From Paeniroseomonas aquatica (GTDB taxonomy: Bacteria > Pseudomonadota > Alphaproteobacteria > Acetobacterales > Acetobacteraceae), in assembly GCF_030409335.1 (NCBI RefSeq), contig NZ_JAUFPN010000127.1:12810-76809 (forward strand): a stretch of DNA of 64,000 nucleotides, given 5' to 3'. The position numbers and the translations under genes are program-made. Position 1 is the stretch's first letter; every line of letters begins with the position of its first letter. Below are positions 17,972-26,350 of the stretch, piece after piece. The notes under the pieces are model-generated. The model did not search any database. It saw only the letters and a program-made list of their open reading frames with translations, and was not told the DNA's origin.

Positions 17972-18288
17972 CCAACACCCTTCATCCCTGCATCACGCAG
18001 CAATCGGCCCATCGCGGGCCCGACTTCGATTGACGCGCGAGACTGCGCGGGGTTCCCGCCCCGGGCCTCCCTAGCCGAAGAAGGGAAATACTTTCCCAAG
18101 TTCCGTGAAGCCGTCGTCATGGCGCCGTAACCCGCCCGACCGTCACGCCCTGCCGACATATCCCGCCCGCACCCTGCCGCGCCACAGGGAAATGGCCGCA
18201 CCGCCGTGTGAGGCCCCGTCACCCACGACCATAGCCATGCCGGCACGGGACCTGCCAGTATCCCCGTCGAGCGGGGAAGGAAGCGGCG
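17972..18288. other. Divergent intergenic region, histidine kinase / BLUF
   Basis: 317 bases with no gene. It must contain promoters for both the kinase and BLUF genes. GGGAAA and TTTCCC form perfect arms around TAC at 18083-18097 and resemble the hairpin repeats at 33586 and 50642. Confidence 0.5.
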
Positions 18289-18702
18289 ATGCGGCTGATG
18301 CAGTTGATCTACACCTCACGGCCCTTCGGCTTCGGCCCCGAGGCGCTGGACGACATCCTGATGAGCGCCCGCCGCCACAACCGCGCGAACGGCATCACCG
18401 GCGCCCTGATCTGCCGCGCCGATCTCTTCGTGCAGCTGCTGGAGGGGCCGCGCTCCGCCGTCACCCGCACCTTCGGCCGCATCCTGCAGGACGACCGCCA
18501 CCTCGACGTCGCCCTGCTGCACGCCGATGACCTCGAGACCCGCCTCTTCCCCGGCTGGGACATGCGCGACGACCCGCCGCGCAGCTGGATGTGGAGCCTG
18601 GCCGAGGTCCGGGCCGGCGCCGCACGGGAGGCGACCGCGGCCTCGGTCCGCGCGATTTTCGCCCGGCTCGCCCAGGAGGTCGCCGAGCCCGTCCGCGGCT
18701 GA
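18289..18702 (+). CDS. BLUF-domain blue-light photoreceptor
   Basis: 137 residues, a short BLUF protein with no output domain. Flavin-site residues are in the expected places: Tyr8 (LIYTS), Asn31 (RRHNRANGITG), Gln49 (FVQLLEG), Trp90 and Met92 (GWDM), equivalent to Y8, N32, Q50, W91 and M93 of cyanobacterial PixD. Short BLUF proteins signal by binding a partner protein; none is identified, but a PAS kinase is transcribed divergently and a repair exonuclease-ligase pair follows 78 bases downstream on the same strand. The ATG at 18289 is preceded by GGGGAAGGAAGCG. Confidence 0.93.
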   Translation: MRLMQLIYTSRPFGFGPEALDDILMSARRHNRANGITGALICRADLFVQLLEGPRSAVTRTFGRILQDDRHLDVALLHADDLETRLFPGWDMRDDPPRSWMWSLAEVRAGAAREATAASVRAIFARLAQEVAEPVRG

Positions 18703-18780
18703 GCGGGTTCGGCGCGGGGCGGCGGCAACCCTCGCCGCCGCCAGGCATTTGAACGGATCACGAACGGGCCGCCCCGCCGC

Positions 18781-19872
18781 ATGCCGCATCCCGAGACCTG
18801 GCTTCGCCCCACGCCTTCCGGCCTCTTCTGCGAGCCGGGCGGCTTCTACATCGACCCGGGCCGCCCGGTGGAGCGCGCCGTCGTCACCCATGGCCACGCC
18901 GACCACGCCCGGCCCGGCCATGCCGCGGTCCTCGCTACGCCGGAGACGCTGGCCATCATGCGGGCACGGATGGGGCAGGGGGCGGGCGCCACCCAGCAGC
19001 CGCTCCGCTACGGCGAGGCGCTGCGGCTCGGCGAGGTCACCCTGCGGCTGGTCCCGGCCGGGCATGTGCTCGGCTCGGCCCAGGTGGTGCTGGAGTGGCG
19101 CGGCAGCCGCGCCGTCGTCTCCGGCGACTACAAGCGCCAGGCGGATGCCACCTGCGCCCCCTTCGAGCCGGTCACCTGCGACGTCTTCGTCACCGAGGCG
19201 ACCTTCGCCCTGCCGGTCTTCCGCCACCCACCGCCGGCGCAGGAGATCGCCAAGCTGCTGCACAGCCTGACGCTGTTCCCCGAGCGGACCCATGTCGTCG
19301 GCTGCTACGCGCTGGGCAAGTGCCAGCGGCTGATCACCCTGCTGCGCGCCGCCGGCTGGGACCGGCCCCTCCACCTGCACGGCGCCCAGCAGACCCTCTG
19401 CCGGCTGTACGAGGAACTGGGCGTCCCGCTGGGGGAGCTGCTGCCGGCGACCGTCGCCAACAAGGCGGCGCTGAAGGGCGCCATCGTCCTCGCCCCGCCC
19501 TCGGCCATCGCCGACCGCTGGGCCCGGCGGCTGGCCGAGCCGGTCACCGCCGTCGCCAGCGGCTGGATGCGGGTGCGCCAGCGGGCCAGGACCCGCGGCG
19601 TCGAGCTGCCGCTGGTCATCAGCGACCATGCCGACTGGGACGAGCTGAACCGCACCATCGACGAGACCGGCGCGCCCGAGGTCTGGGTCACCCATGGCCG
19701 CGACGACGCGCTGATCCATGCCCTGGCCCTGCGCGGCATCCGCGGCCGGGCGCTGCACCTGATCGGCCTGGGCGAGGACGAGGACGATGCCCTCCCGGCT
19801 GAGCCGGGTGCTTCCCCCATCCTGGCGGAGCCGGGTGCCGCCCCCCTCCCGGCCCCCGAGGCCACGGCATGA
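18781..19872 (+). CDS. Ligase-associated DNA-damage response exonuclease (MBL/beta-CASP)
   Basis: 363 residues. The metallo-beta-lactamase site is visible as THGHADHARPGH (residues 37-48), PAGHVLGSAQ, VVSGDYKRQ and, in the beta-CASP part, ISDHADWDEL and WVTHGRDDAL. This architecture is shared with SNM1-type and CPSF73-type nucleases, and this subfamily is always found with an ATP-dependent ligase. The stop overlaps the ligase start by four bases (ATGA). The last 30 residues (ASPILAEPGAAPLPAPEA) are a low-complexity Ala/Pro tail, probably disordered. Confidence 0.94.
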   Translation: MPHPETWLRPTPSGLFCEPGGFYIDPGRPVERAVVTHGHADHARPGHAAVLATPETLAIMRARMGQGAGATQQPLRYGEALRLGEVTLRLVPAGHVLGSAQVVLEWRGSRAVVSGDYKRQADATCAPFEPVTCDVFVTEATFALPVFRHPPPAQEIAKLLHSLTLFPERTHVVGCYALGKCQRLITLLRAAGWDRPLHLHGAQQTLCRLYEELGVPLGELLPATVANKAALKGAIVLAPPSAIADRWARRLAEPVTAVASGWMRVRQRARTRGVELPLVISDHADWDELNRTIDETGAPEVWVTHGRDDALIHALALRGIRGRALHLIGLGEDEDDALPAEPGASPILAEPGAAPLPAPEATA

Positions 19873-21476
19873 GCGTCGCCGCCTTCGCCGAGCTGCTGGA
19901 ACGCCTGGTCTTCACCCCCGGCCGCAACGCCAAGCTGGCCCTGCTGCGGGACTGGTTCGCCACCCAGCCGGACCCCGAGCGGGGCATCGGCCTCGCCGCA
20001 CTGACCGAGGAGCTGGTCTTCAGCGTCGCCAAGCCGGCGATGATCCGCGACCTCGCCGCCGGCCGCACCGACCCGGTGCTGCTCGCCCTCAGCCACGACT
20101 ACGTCGGCGACCTCGCCGAGACGGTCGCCCTCATCTGGCCGGAACGCCAGGGCGTGAATGCCCCGCCGCCGCTGCTCTCCGAGGTGGTCGAGGCGTTGGA
20201 GGTCACGCCCAAGGCGGAGCTGCCGACACTGATCGCGGGCTGGCTGGACACGCTCGATTCCAGCGGCCGGCTGGCGCTGATCAAGCTCATCACCGGCGGC
20301 CTCCGCGTCGGCGTCTCCGGCCGCCTCGCCCGCGTCGCGCTGGCCGAATGGTCCGGCCAGCCGGTCGAGGCGCTGGAGGAGCTCTGGCATGGCATCCCAC
20401 CGCCCTATGGCCCGATCTTCGACTGGCTCGAGGGCCGCGCGCCCATGCCGGACCCGCGCGACGCCCCGGTCTTCCGCCCGCTGATGCTGGCCCACCCCCT
20501 GGAGGACAAGGACCTCGCGGCGCTGGACCCCGCCGCCTGGCGGGCCGAGTGGAAATGGGACGGCATCCGCGTCCAGCTCACCGCCGGCCCCGGCGGCAGG
20601 CGGATCTGGAGCCGCGGCGGCGAGGATGTCTCCGCCGCCTTCCCGGAGATCCTGGCGGCGATGGACTTCCACGCGGTGCTGGACGGCGAGCTGCTGGTCA
20701 TCCGGGACGGCGCCGTCGCCCCCTTCGCCGACCTGCAGCAGCGGCTCAACCGCAAGACCGCCGGGCCGAAGCTGCAGAAGGACCACCCCGCCGGCGTCCG
20801 CCTGTACGACCTGCTGTTCGACGGCGGCGAGGACCTGCGTCCGCTGCCTTTCGATGCGCGGCGCGCGCGGCTGGAGGCCTGGGTCGAGCGCCACGCCCCG
20901 CCGCGCATGGACCTCTCGGCCCAGATCGCCTTCGCCTCCGTGGCCCAGCTCGGCGAGGTGCGGGACGGGGCGCGGGCCGCCTCGATCGAGGGGCTGATGC
21001 TGAAGCGGGCCGACAGCGCCTATGTCGCGGGCCGGCAGAAGGGCCTCTGGTGGAAGTGGAAGCGCGACCCGCTGAGCATCGACGCCGTGCTGATGTATGC
21101 CCAGCGCGGCCATGGCAAGCGCAGCAGCTTCTACTCCGACTATACCTTCGGCCTCTGGCGCCCGGACGGGGAGGGGGGCGAGGAGCTGGTCCCGATCGGC
21201 AAGGCCTATTCCGGCTACACCGATGAGGAGCTGGGCTGGCTCGACCGCTGGATCCGCAACCACACCACCGGCCGCTTCGGCCCGGTGCGCGAGGTGGAGA
21301 AGGCGCTGGTGCTGGAAGTCATCTTCGACGCCGCCCAGCTCTCCGGCCGGCACAAGTCCGGCGTCGCGCTGCGCTTCCCCCGCATCGCCCGCATCCGCAC
21401 CGACAAGCCGGCCAGCGAGGCCGACCGGCTGGAGAACCTGATGGCCTATGTGGAATCGCGCGAAGCGGTGGACTGA
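19869..21476 (+). CDS. ATP-dependent DNA ligase (cisplatin-damage/LigC type)
   Basis: 535 residues. The N-terminal helical DNA-binding domain (about 1-190) precedes the adenylation domain with motif I EWKWDGIRVQ, in which Lys229 is the AMP acceptor. Motif III appears as DGELLVI, motif IV as IEGLMLKR, and motif V as WWKWKRDPLSIDAVLMYAQ; an OB fold ends the protein. This is the ligase that defines the four-gene set (exonuclease, ligase, helicase, PdeM). Coupled to the exonuclease by a four-base overlap. Its 3' end overlaps the convergent HxlR gene by 31 bases. Confidence 0.95.
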   Translation: MSVAAFAELLERLVFTPGRNAKLALLRDWFATQPDPERGIGLAALTEELVFSVAKPAMIRDLAAGRTDPVLLALSHDYVGDLAETVALIWPERQGVNAPPPLLSEVVEALEVTPKAELPTLIAGWLDTLDSSGRLALIKLITGGLRVGVSGRLARVALAEWSGQPVEALEELWHGIPPPYGPIFDWLEGRAPMPDPRDAPVFRPLMLAHPLEDKDLAALDPAAWRAEWKWDGIRVQLTAGPGGRRIWSRGGEDVSAAFPEILAAMDFHAVLDGELLVIRDGAVAPFADLQQRLNRKTAGPKLQKDHPAGVRLYDLLFDGGEDLRPLPFDARRARLEAWVERHAPPRMDLSAQIAFASVAQLGEVRDGARAASIEGLMLKRADSAYVAGRQKGLWWKWKRDPLSIDAVLMYAQRGHGKRSSFYSDYTFGLWRPDGEGGEELVPIGKAYSGYTDEELGWLDRWIRNHTTGRFGPVREVEKALVLEVIFDAAQLSGRHKSGVALRFPRIARIRTDKPASEADRLENLMAYVESREAVD

Positions 21477-22180
21477 GCCGCGCGCAAAGAAGCCGGGGGC
21501 GCCTTCTCCGGCAGCGGGAACAGCGTCACGAAGCGCCCGGCCAGCGCCCGGTCGCCGGTGAGGCGCAGCACCCCCGCCGCCTCCAGCGCCGCCAGCGGCT
21601 GGCCGCCGTAGATCGCGCCGGCGATCACCGCCGGAGCGCCGTCGAAGACCACATCGGCGCCATCCAGCGGCCCGGCCGCGATCTCGATCCGCCCCGCCGC
21701 CAGGACGCCGAGATACCGCTCCGCCCCCAGCCGGAAGCCGATCCGCGCCGTGAGCCCTGCCGCCCGCCCCGCATCCAGCATGGTCCGCAGCGACAGCAGC
21801 AGCGAGGCCGCGCTGAAGGGCAGGGTGGGGTCATGCGCCGGGGAGCGTGCCGCCCAGCGGCCCAGCGCCTGGAAGATCGGCTCGCTCTCCAGCCCCCAGG
21901 GGGTGAGCTCATAGACCTGCACCGCCCCCGGCGGCGGCAGCCGGCGGCGCAGCAGGATACCGGCCGCCTCGAGCCCCTCCAGCCGCTGGGTCAGCACGTT
22001 GGCGCTGATCCCCGGTAGGCTGGCGCGCAGCGCGCTGAACCGGCGCGGCCCGAACATCAGCTCCCGCATCACCAGCAGCGCCCAGCGCTCCCCCACCAGA
22101 TCGAGCGCATGGGCGGCGGCGCAGGCATCCGCGTACCAGCGATGCGGTGCAACGGTTGAAGTTATTTTTTCTGACTTCAT
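21446..22180 (-). CDS. HxlR-family transcriptional regulator
   Basis: 244 residues. An N-terminal HxlR winged helix (CAAAHALDLVGERWALLVMRE, MFGPRRFSALRASLPG, SANVLTQRLEGLEAAGIL, wing VYELTPWG) is joined to a C-terminal domain of about 120 residues resembling SCP-2/sterol-carrier domains, a known fusion. It diverges from a VOC gene with 60 bases between the starts, so it probably controls that gene and itself. An AAGTTAT...ATAACTT repeat spans this promoter. The intergenic stretch is markedly A+T-rich for this genome. Confidence 0.9.
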   Translation of the reverse strand: MKSEKITSTVAPHRWYADACAAAHALDLVGERWALLVMRELMFGPRRFSALRASLPGISANVLTQRLEGLEAAGILLRRRLPPPGAVQVYELTPWGLESEPIFQALGRWAARSPAHDPTLPFSAASLLLSLRTMLDAGRAAGLTARIGFRLGAERYLGVLAAGRIEIAAGPLDGADVVFDGAPAVIAGAIYGGQPLAALEAAGVLRLTGDRALAGRFVTLFPLPEKAPPASLRAAQSTASRDST

Positions 22181-22198
22181 GGTTGTATTTCATAACTT
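22159..22198. promoter_or_regulatory. Possible HxlR operator
   Basis: AAGTTAT (22159-22165) and ATAACTT (22192-22198) are perfect inverted arms 26 bases apart, flanking the HxlR start codon and reaching into the divergent promoter. HxlR proteins bind inverted repeats in such positions; the match to a specific consensus is not tested. Confidence 0.35.
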
Positions 22199-22240
22199 GA
22201 TGCGGCAGGCTGGTCAAACACCAAGCGGAAGGCAAGCACC

Positions 22241-22657
22241 ATGGCCCGGCTGATCTTCGTGAACCTGCCCGTCACCGACCTGCCGCGCTCGATCCGCTTC
22301 TACGAAGCCATCGGCGCCAGGCTGAACCCGCAGTTCAGCGACGACACCGCCGCCTGCATGGTCTTTTCCGAGACCATCCACGCCATGCTGCTCACCCACG
22401 CCAAATACGCCATGTTCACCACGAAGCCCGTGGCCGATACCCACAAGACCAGCGCCGCCCTGATCTGCCTCTCGGCCGAGGACCGCGCCGGGGTGGACCG
22501 CATGGCCGAGGCGGCCGCGCCCGCCGGCGGCCGCACCGACCCCGGCCCGGTGCAGGACCATGGCTTCATGTACGGCCGCAGCCTCGAGGATCCGGACGGC
22601 CACCACTGGGAAGTCATGTGGATGGACCTCTCGGCCATGCCGCCCCAAGCGGCCTGA
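22241..22657 (+). CDS. VOC-family glyoxalase/lactoylglutathione lyase-like protein
   Basis: 138 residues, one VOC domain: IFVNLPVTDLPRSIRFYEAIG at the start, MVFSETIHAMLLTHAKYAMF in the middle, and the closing strand GRSLEDPDGHHWEVMWMD. The MLLTHAKYAMF block is typical of the lactoylglutathione-lyase-related group regulated by HxlR-type neighbours. The start follows GGAAGGCAAGCACC. Substrate unknown; the divergent HxlR suggests induction by an electrophile or quinone. Confidence 0.85.
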   Translation: MARLIFVNLPVTDLPRSIRFYEAIGARLNPQFSDDTAACMVFSETIHAMLLTHAKYAMFTTKPVADTHKTSAALICLSAEDRAGVDRMAEAAAPAGGRTDPGPVQDHGFMYGRSLEDPDGHHWEVMWMDLSAMPPQAA

Positions 22658-22736
22658 GGCTTGCCGTGGCGCAAGGGCGCATGACGCCGGCGGGTCCCCG
22701 GGCTAGGCTCCGGCAGCCCCCGGAGCCGGCCCCGCC

Positions 22737-23129
22737 ATGCAATTCAACCACGTCGCCAACCGCCTCGCGCCCGAGTATTTCGAGACGGTGGTGGAGATGC
22801 TGACCACCCAGCTCCGCTTCGTCATCCTCCGCCGGACCGAGCGCGCCATCTGGCTCCGCCAGCCCGGCGCCAACGTCGACCTCCAGTTCAGCCGCAGCCC
22901 CACCCCGGGACGCGATGCCGACAAGCTGCGCTCCCAGGTCGCCTTCCTCAGCGAGACGCCGCGGCAGGATCTCGAGGCGCTCGCCGCCTGGGCCGCAGCA
23001 CATGGGATGGAGGCGTCGGTCGGCGCCTATTCGGACCGCGAATTCTACCTCGATGCCCCCGCCGCCTTCGTCGATTTCGTCATCGAGGCGATGCGGCCGG
23101 AGCTGGCCGATTACGGCGTCACCGCCTGA
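22737..23129 (+). CDS. Uncharacterised VOC-like protein
   Basis: 130 residues starting MQFNHVANRLAPEYFETVVEM. The pattern of strands and helices, LRFVILRRTERAIWLRQPG, VDLQFSRSP and SDREFYLDAPAAFVDFVIEAM, suggests a VOC-like half, but the metal ligands are not obvious. No strong ribosome site is seen before the ATG at 22737. It lies between the VOC gene and hisZ on the same strand. Real gene by codon pattern and clean spacing; function unknown. Confidence 0.65.
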   Translation: MQFNHVANRLAPEYFETVVEMLTTQLRFVILRRTERAIWLRQPGANVDLQFSRSPTPGRDADKLRSQVAFLSETPRQDLEALAAWAAAHGMEASVGAYSDREFYLDAPAAFVDFVIEAMRPELADYGVTA

Positions 23130-23201
23130 GCCGGTCGCGGGCCTGCCGCGCATGCTCCCGGGCTTGCATCCCTCACTCCCCCCTGCCAAACCCGCGCCCG
23201 C

Positions 23202-24350
23202 ATGACCGATGATGTCCCCAATCCAGCCCTGCTCCCCGCCGGGCTCATGGATCTGCTGCCGCCCGAGGCCGAGCGCGAGGCGGTGCTGGTCGAGGCGCTG
23301 ATGGCGGCCTTCGCCGGCCATGGCTACGAGCGCGTCAAGCCGCCGCTGCTGGAATTCGAGGACAGCCTGCTCGCCGGCTCCGGCGCCGCGGTCGCCGAGC
23401 AGACCTTCCGGCTGATGGACCCGGTCAGCCAGCGGATGATGGGGCTGCGCGCCGATACCACCCCCCAGGTCGCCCGCATCGCCGCCACCCGCCTCGGCCT
23501 GCAGTCCCGCCCGCTGCGGCTCTGCTACGCCGGCCAGGTGCTGCGCGTCCGCGGCACCCAGCTCGCCCCCGAGCGGCAGCTGCCGCAGACCGGCATCGAG
23601 CTGATCGGCAGCGCCGCGCCGGAGGCCGATGCCGAGGTCGCCCTGGTCGCCGCCGAAGCCCTGGCCCGGGCCGGCGTCGCCAGCGTCTCGCTGGACGTCA
23701 CCCTGCCGACCATGACCCCGGCCCTGCTGGAGGCCGCCGGCGTCCCCGCGGCGCTGCGCCAGCGCCTGGCCCTGGCGCTGGACCGCAAGGATGCCGCCGC
23801 CACCGCCGAGCTGGCCGCGCAGGCCGGGCCGCTCGCCGCCGCCCTGCCGGTGCTGCTCGCCGCCGCCGGCCCGGCCGATGGGGCGCTGGCGGCGCTGGCC
23901 TCGCTCGACCTGCCGCCCGCCGCCCGGGCCATCGCCGACAACTCCCGCGCCGTCATCGCCGCCATCCGCGCGCGGGAGCCCAGGCTCCGCATCACCCTCG
24001 ACCCGGTCGAGTTCCGCGGCTTCCGCTACCACGTCGGCGTCGCCTTCACCCTGTACGGACCCGGCGCCACCGGGGAGCTGGCCCGCGGCGGCCGCTACGT
24101 CTCGGCGAATGACGAGCCGGCGACGGGCATGAGCCTCTACCCCGATGCCGTGCTCCGCGCCGCCACCCGGACCCCGCCGCGGCCGCGGGTCTTCATCCCG
24201 CTCGGCGCGCCGCAGGATGCGGTGCGGGCGCTGCGGGACCAGGGTTTCGCCACCGTCGCCGCCCTGGCACCCACGGATGCCCCGGCCGCGCTACGCTGCA
24301 CCCATGTCCTGCGGGACGGTGCCGCATTGCCATTCAACAAGGACGACTGA
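23202..24350 (+). CDS. hisZ: ATP phosphoribosyltransferase regulatory subunit HisZ
   Basis: 382 residues, a paralogue of histidyl-tRNA synthetase that lacks aminoacylation ability and activates short-form HisG, the first enzyme of histidine synthesis. Class II core motifs are visible: GLMDLLPPEAEREAVL, motif 2 (MGLRADTTPQVARIAATR, then LCYAGQVLRV), and a late GELARGGRY block. hisG is not in this window. purA follows after three bases, so the two are co-transcribed, a pairing seen in many alphaproteobacteria. Confidence 0.92.
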   Translation: MTDDVPNPALLPAGLMDLLPPEAEREAVLVEALMAAFAGHGYERVKPPLLEFEDSLLAGSGAAVAEQTFRLMDPVSQRMMGLRADTTPQVARIAATRLGLQSRPLRLCYAGQVLRVRGTQLAPERQLPQTGIELIGSAAPEADAEVALVAAEALARAGVASVSLDVTLPTMTPALLEAAGVPAALRQRLALALDRKDAAATAELAAQAGPLAAALPVLLAAAGPADGALAALASLDLPPAARAIADNSRAVIAAIRAREPRLRITLDPVEFRGFRYHVGVAFTLYGPGATGELARGGRYVSANDEPATGMSLYPDAVLRAATRTPPRPRVFIPLGAPQDAVRALRDQGFATVAALAPTDAPAALRCTHVLRDGAALPFNKDD

Positions 24351-24353
24351 GCA

Positions 24354-25643
24354 ATGGCCAATGTCGCGGTGATCGGCGCCCAATGGGGCGACGAGGGCAA
24401 GGGCAAGGTGGTGGACTGGCTGGCCAGCCGGGCCGATATCGTCGTGCGCTTCCAGGGCGGCCACAACGCCGGCCACACGCTGGTCGTCGGTGAGCAGACC
24501 TACAAGCTCAGCCTGCTGCCCTCCGGCGTGGTCCGCGGCAAGCTGGGCATCATCGGCAACGGCGTGGTGCTGGACCCGCAGGCGCTGCTGGACGAGATCG
24601 CCAAGGTCGCGGCCCAGGGCCTCTCGGTCACGCCCGAGAACCTCCGCATCGCCGAGAACACCCCGCTCATCCTGCCGCTGCACCCGGCGCTGGACAAGGC
24701 GCGCGAGGCCGCCCGCGGCGAGGACAAGATCGGTACCACCGGGCGCGGCATCGGCCCGGCCTACGAGGACAAGGTCGGCCGCCGCTCCATCCGCCTCTGC
24801 GACCTGGCCGAGCCCGCCACCCTCTCGGCCAAGCTCGATGAGCTGCTGCTGCACCACAACAGCCTGCTGCGCGGCCTTGGCGCCCCGGAATTCGAGAAGC
24901 AGGCGCTGCTGGACGGCCTGCTGGCGCTCGCCCCGAAGCTGCTGCCCTTCTCGGAAGCCATCTGGGAACGGCTGGACGCGACCCGCCACAACGGCCAGCG
25001 CGTGCTCTTCGAGGGCGCCCAGGCCGTCATGCTCGACGTCGACCACGGCACCTACCCCTACGTGACCAGCAGCAATACCTGCGCCGGCGCGGCGGCGGCA
25101 GGCGCCGGCATCGGACCGGATGCCATCGGCATGGTGCTCGGCATCGCCAAGGCCTATTCGACCCGGGTCGGCAGCGGGCCTTTCCCGACCGAGCTGAAGG
25201 ACGAAATCGGCCAGGGCCTCGGCGAGCGGGGCCGCGAATTCGGCACCGTCACCGGCCGCCCGCGCCGTTGCGGCTGGTTCGACGCCTGCATGGTCCGCCA
25301 GGCGGTCAAGACGGGGGGCATCCAGGGCCTGGCGCTGACCAAGCTCGACGTGCTCGACGGCCTGACCGAGCTGAAGATCTGCACCGGCTACACCATCAAG
25401 GGCGAGACCTTCCGCCGGCTGCCGGCCGCCGCCGGCGCCCAGGCCGCGGCCGAGCCGGTCTATGAGATCCTGGAAGGCTGGACCACCTCCACCCGCGGCG
25501 CCCGTTCCTACGGGGAACTGCCGGCGGCGGCGGTGAAATACGTCCGGCGGATCGAGGAGCTGGTCGAGGCCCCGGTGGTGCTGCTCTCCACCAGCCCGGA
25601 CCGCGACGACACCATCACCCTGCGCGATCCCTTCGCCGGCTGA
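24354..25643 (+). CDS. purA: Adenylosuccinate synthetase
   Basis: 429 residues, full length. It converts IMP, aspartate and GTP to adenylosuccinate in AMP synthesis. Visible motifs are the GTP loop QWGDEGKGK (residues 10-18), GGHNAGHT with the catalytic His, the IMP-binding [27 protein letters not shown], and the guanine-binding [10 protein letters not shown] near the end. Cytoplasmic. Three bases after hisZ and five before the exonuclease gene, so it lies in the middle of a likely three-gene operon. Confidence 0.97.
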   Translation: MANVAVIGAQWGDEGKGKVVDWLASRADIVVRFQGGHNAGHTLVVGEQTYKLSLLPSGVVRGKLGIIGNGVVLDPQALLDEIAKVAAQGLSVTPENLRIAENTPLILPLHPALDKAREAARGEDKIGTTGRGIGPAYEDKVGRRSIRLCDLAEPATLSAKLDELLLHHNSLLRGLGAPEFEKQALLDGLLALAPKLLPFSEAIWERLDATRHNGQRVLFEGAQAVMLDVDHGTYPYVTSSNTCAGAAAAGAGIGPDAIGMVLGIAKAYSTRVGSGPFPTELKDEIGQGLGERGREFGTVTGRPRRCGWFDACMVRQAVKTGGIQGLALTKLDVLDGLTELKICTGYTIKGETFRRLPAAAGAQAAAEPVYEILEGWTTSTRGARSYGELPAAAVKYVRRIEELVEAPVVLLSTSPDRDDTITLRDPFAG

Positions 25644-25648
25644 TCCGG

Positions 25649-26263
25649 GTGGCGGACACGGTCTTCGTCGTCACCGACATCGAGGCCGACGGGCTGCGCC
25701 CGGGCGAGCATTCGATGATCAGCTTCGCCTCGGTCGCCATCACCGAGGCGACCGGCGAGGACGTCGGCCGCTTCGCCGCGACGCTGCGGCCGGTGCCGGG
25801 CCTGGCCACCGAGCCGGCGACCATGGACTGGTGGCGGACCGAGCCCGAGGCCTGGGCCGCCGCCACCCGCGACCCGCGTGACCCGGCCGCGGTCATGGCC
25901 GATTACGTCGCCTGGGTCCGCGCCCTGCCGGGTCCGGCGGTCTTCGTCGGCCAGCCGACCCTGTTCGATGGCGCCTGGATCGCCTGGTACCTCTGGCGCT
26001 TCGCCGGGGTCCGGCTCCTCCATGGGCCCCGGCCGGGCAGGCCGTTGTTCGAGGGCGGCGGCCTCGACCTCGCCTCCTTCGCCATGGGCGCCACCGGCCG
26101 CCGCTATGCCGAGAGCGACCGGTCCCGTTGGCCGGCTGCCTGGTACGGCGGGCATGGGCACACCCATTGTGCCCTGGATGATGCCCTGGGCTACGCCGCC
26201 GCACTGCGGCACCTGCTGGCCACGGCGCGGCGGCAGGCCAGCCCAGAGCAAACTCCGATCTGA
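25649..26263 (+). CDS. DnaQ-like 3'-5' exonuclease family protein
   Basis: 204 residues. The exonuclease acidic residues appear in order: Asp and Glu in VVTDIEADGL (Exo I), Asp in QPTLFDGAWIAWYLW (Exo II), and His-Asp in GHTHCALDDALGYA (Exo III, DEDDh type). It matches short DnaQ/oligoribonuclease-like exonucleases; whether DNA or RNA is the substrate is not visible. GTG start at 25649, five bases after purA. A small hairpin overlaps the stop. Confidence 0.78.
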   Translation: MADTVFVVTDIEADGLRPGEHSMISFASVAITEATGEDVGRFAATLRPVPGLATEPATMDWWRTEPEAWAAATRDPRDPAAVMADYVAWVRALPGPAVFVGQPTLFDGAWIAWYLWRFAGVRLLHGPRPGRPLFEGGGLDLASFAMGATGRRYAESDRSRWPAAWYGGHGHTHCALDDALGYAAALRHLLATARRQASPEQTPI

Positions 26264-26276
26264 TGGACTCATCAGA
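26259..26276 (+). terminator. Short hairpin over the exonuclease stop codon
   Basis: TCTGATG and CATCAGA pair around GAC-T and contain the TGA stop. It may act as a terminator or mRNA end for the hisZ-purA operon; no U-tract. Confidence 0.3.
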
Positions 26277-26306
26277 CCGGAGATGTTTGCTCGCCAGAAC
26301 AACAGG

Positions 26307-26350
26307 CTAGAGCGGGCTCCGTGAGCCGGTGCGAACGGAACCCGCTCTAG
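26307..26350. repeat. Palindromic intergenic repeat (CTAGAGCGGG type)
   Basis: CTAGAGCGGGCTCCGT and ACGGAACCCGCTCTAG form 16-bp arms with one mismatch around a 12-base loop. CTAGAGC-ended palindromes of this sort are known as dispersed intergenic repeats in several alphaproteobacteria. Here the repeat supplies the TAG stop codon of the lipase-like gene (26347-26349). Confidence 0.6.
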
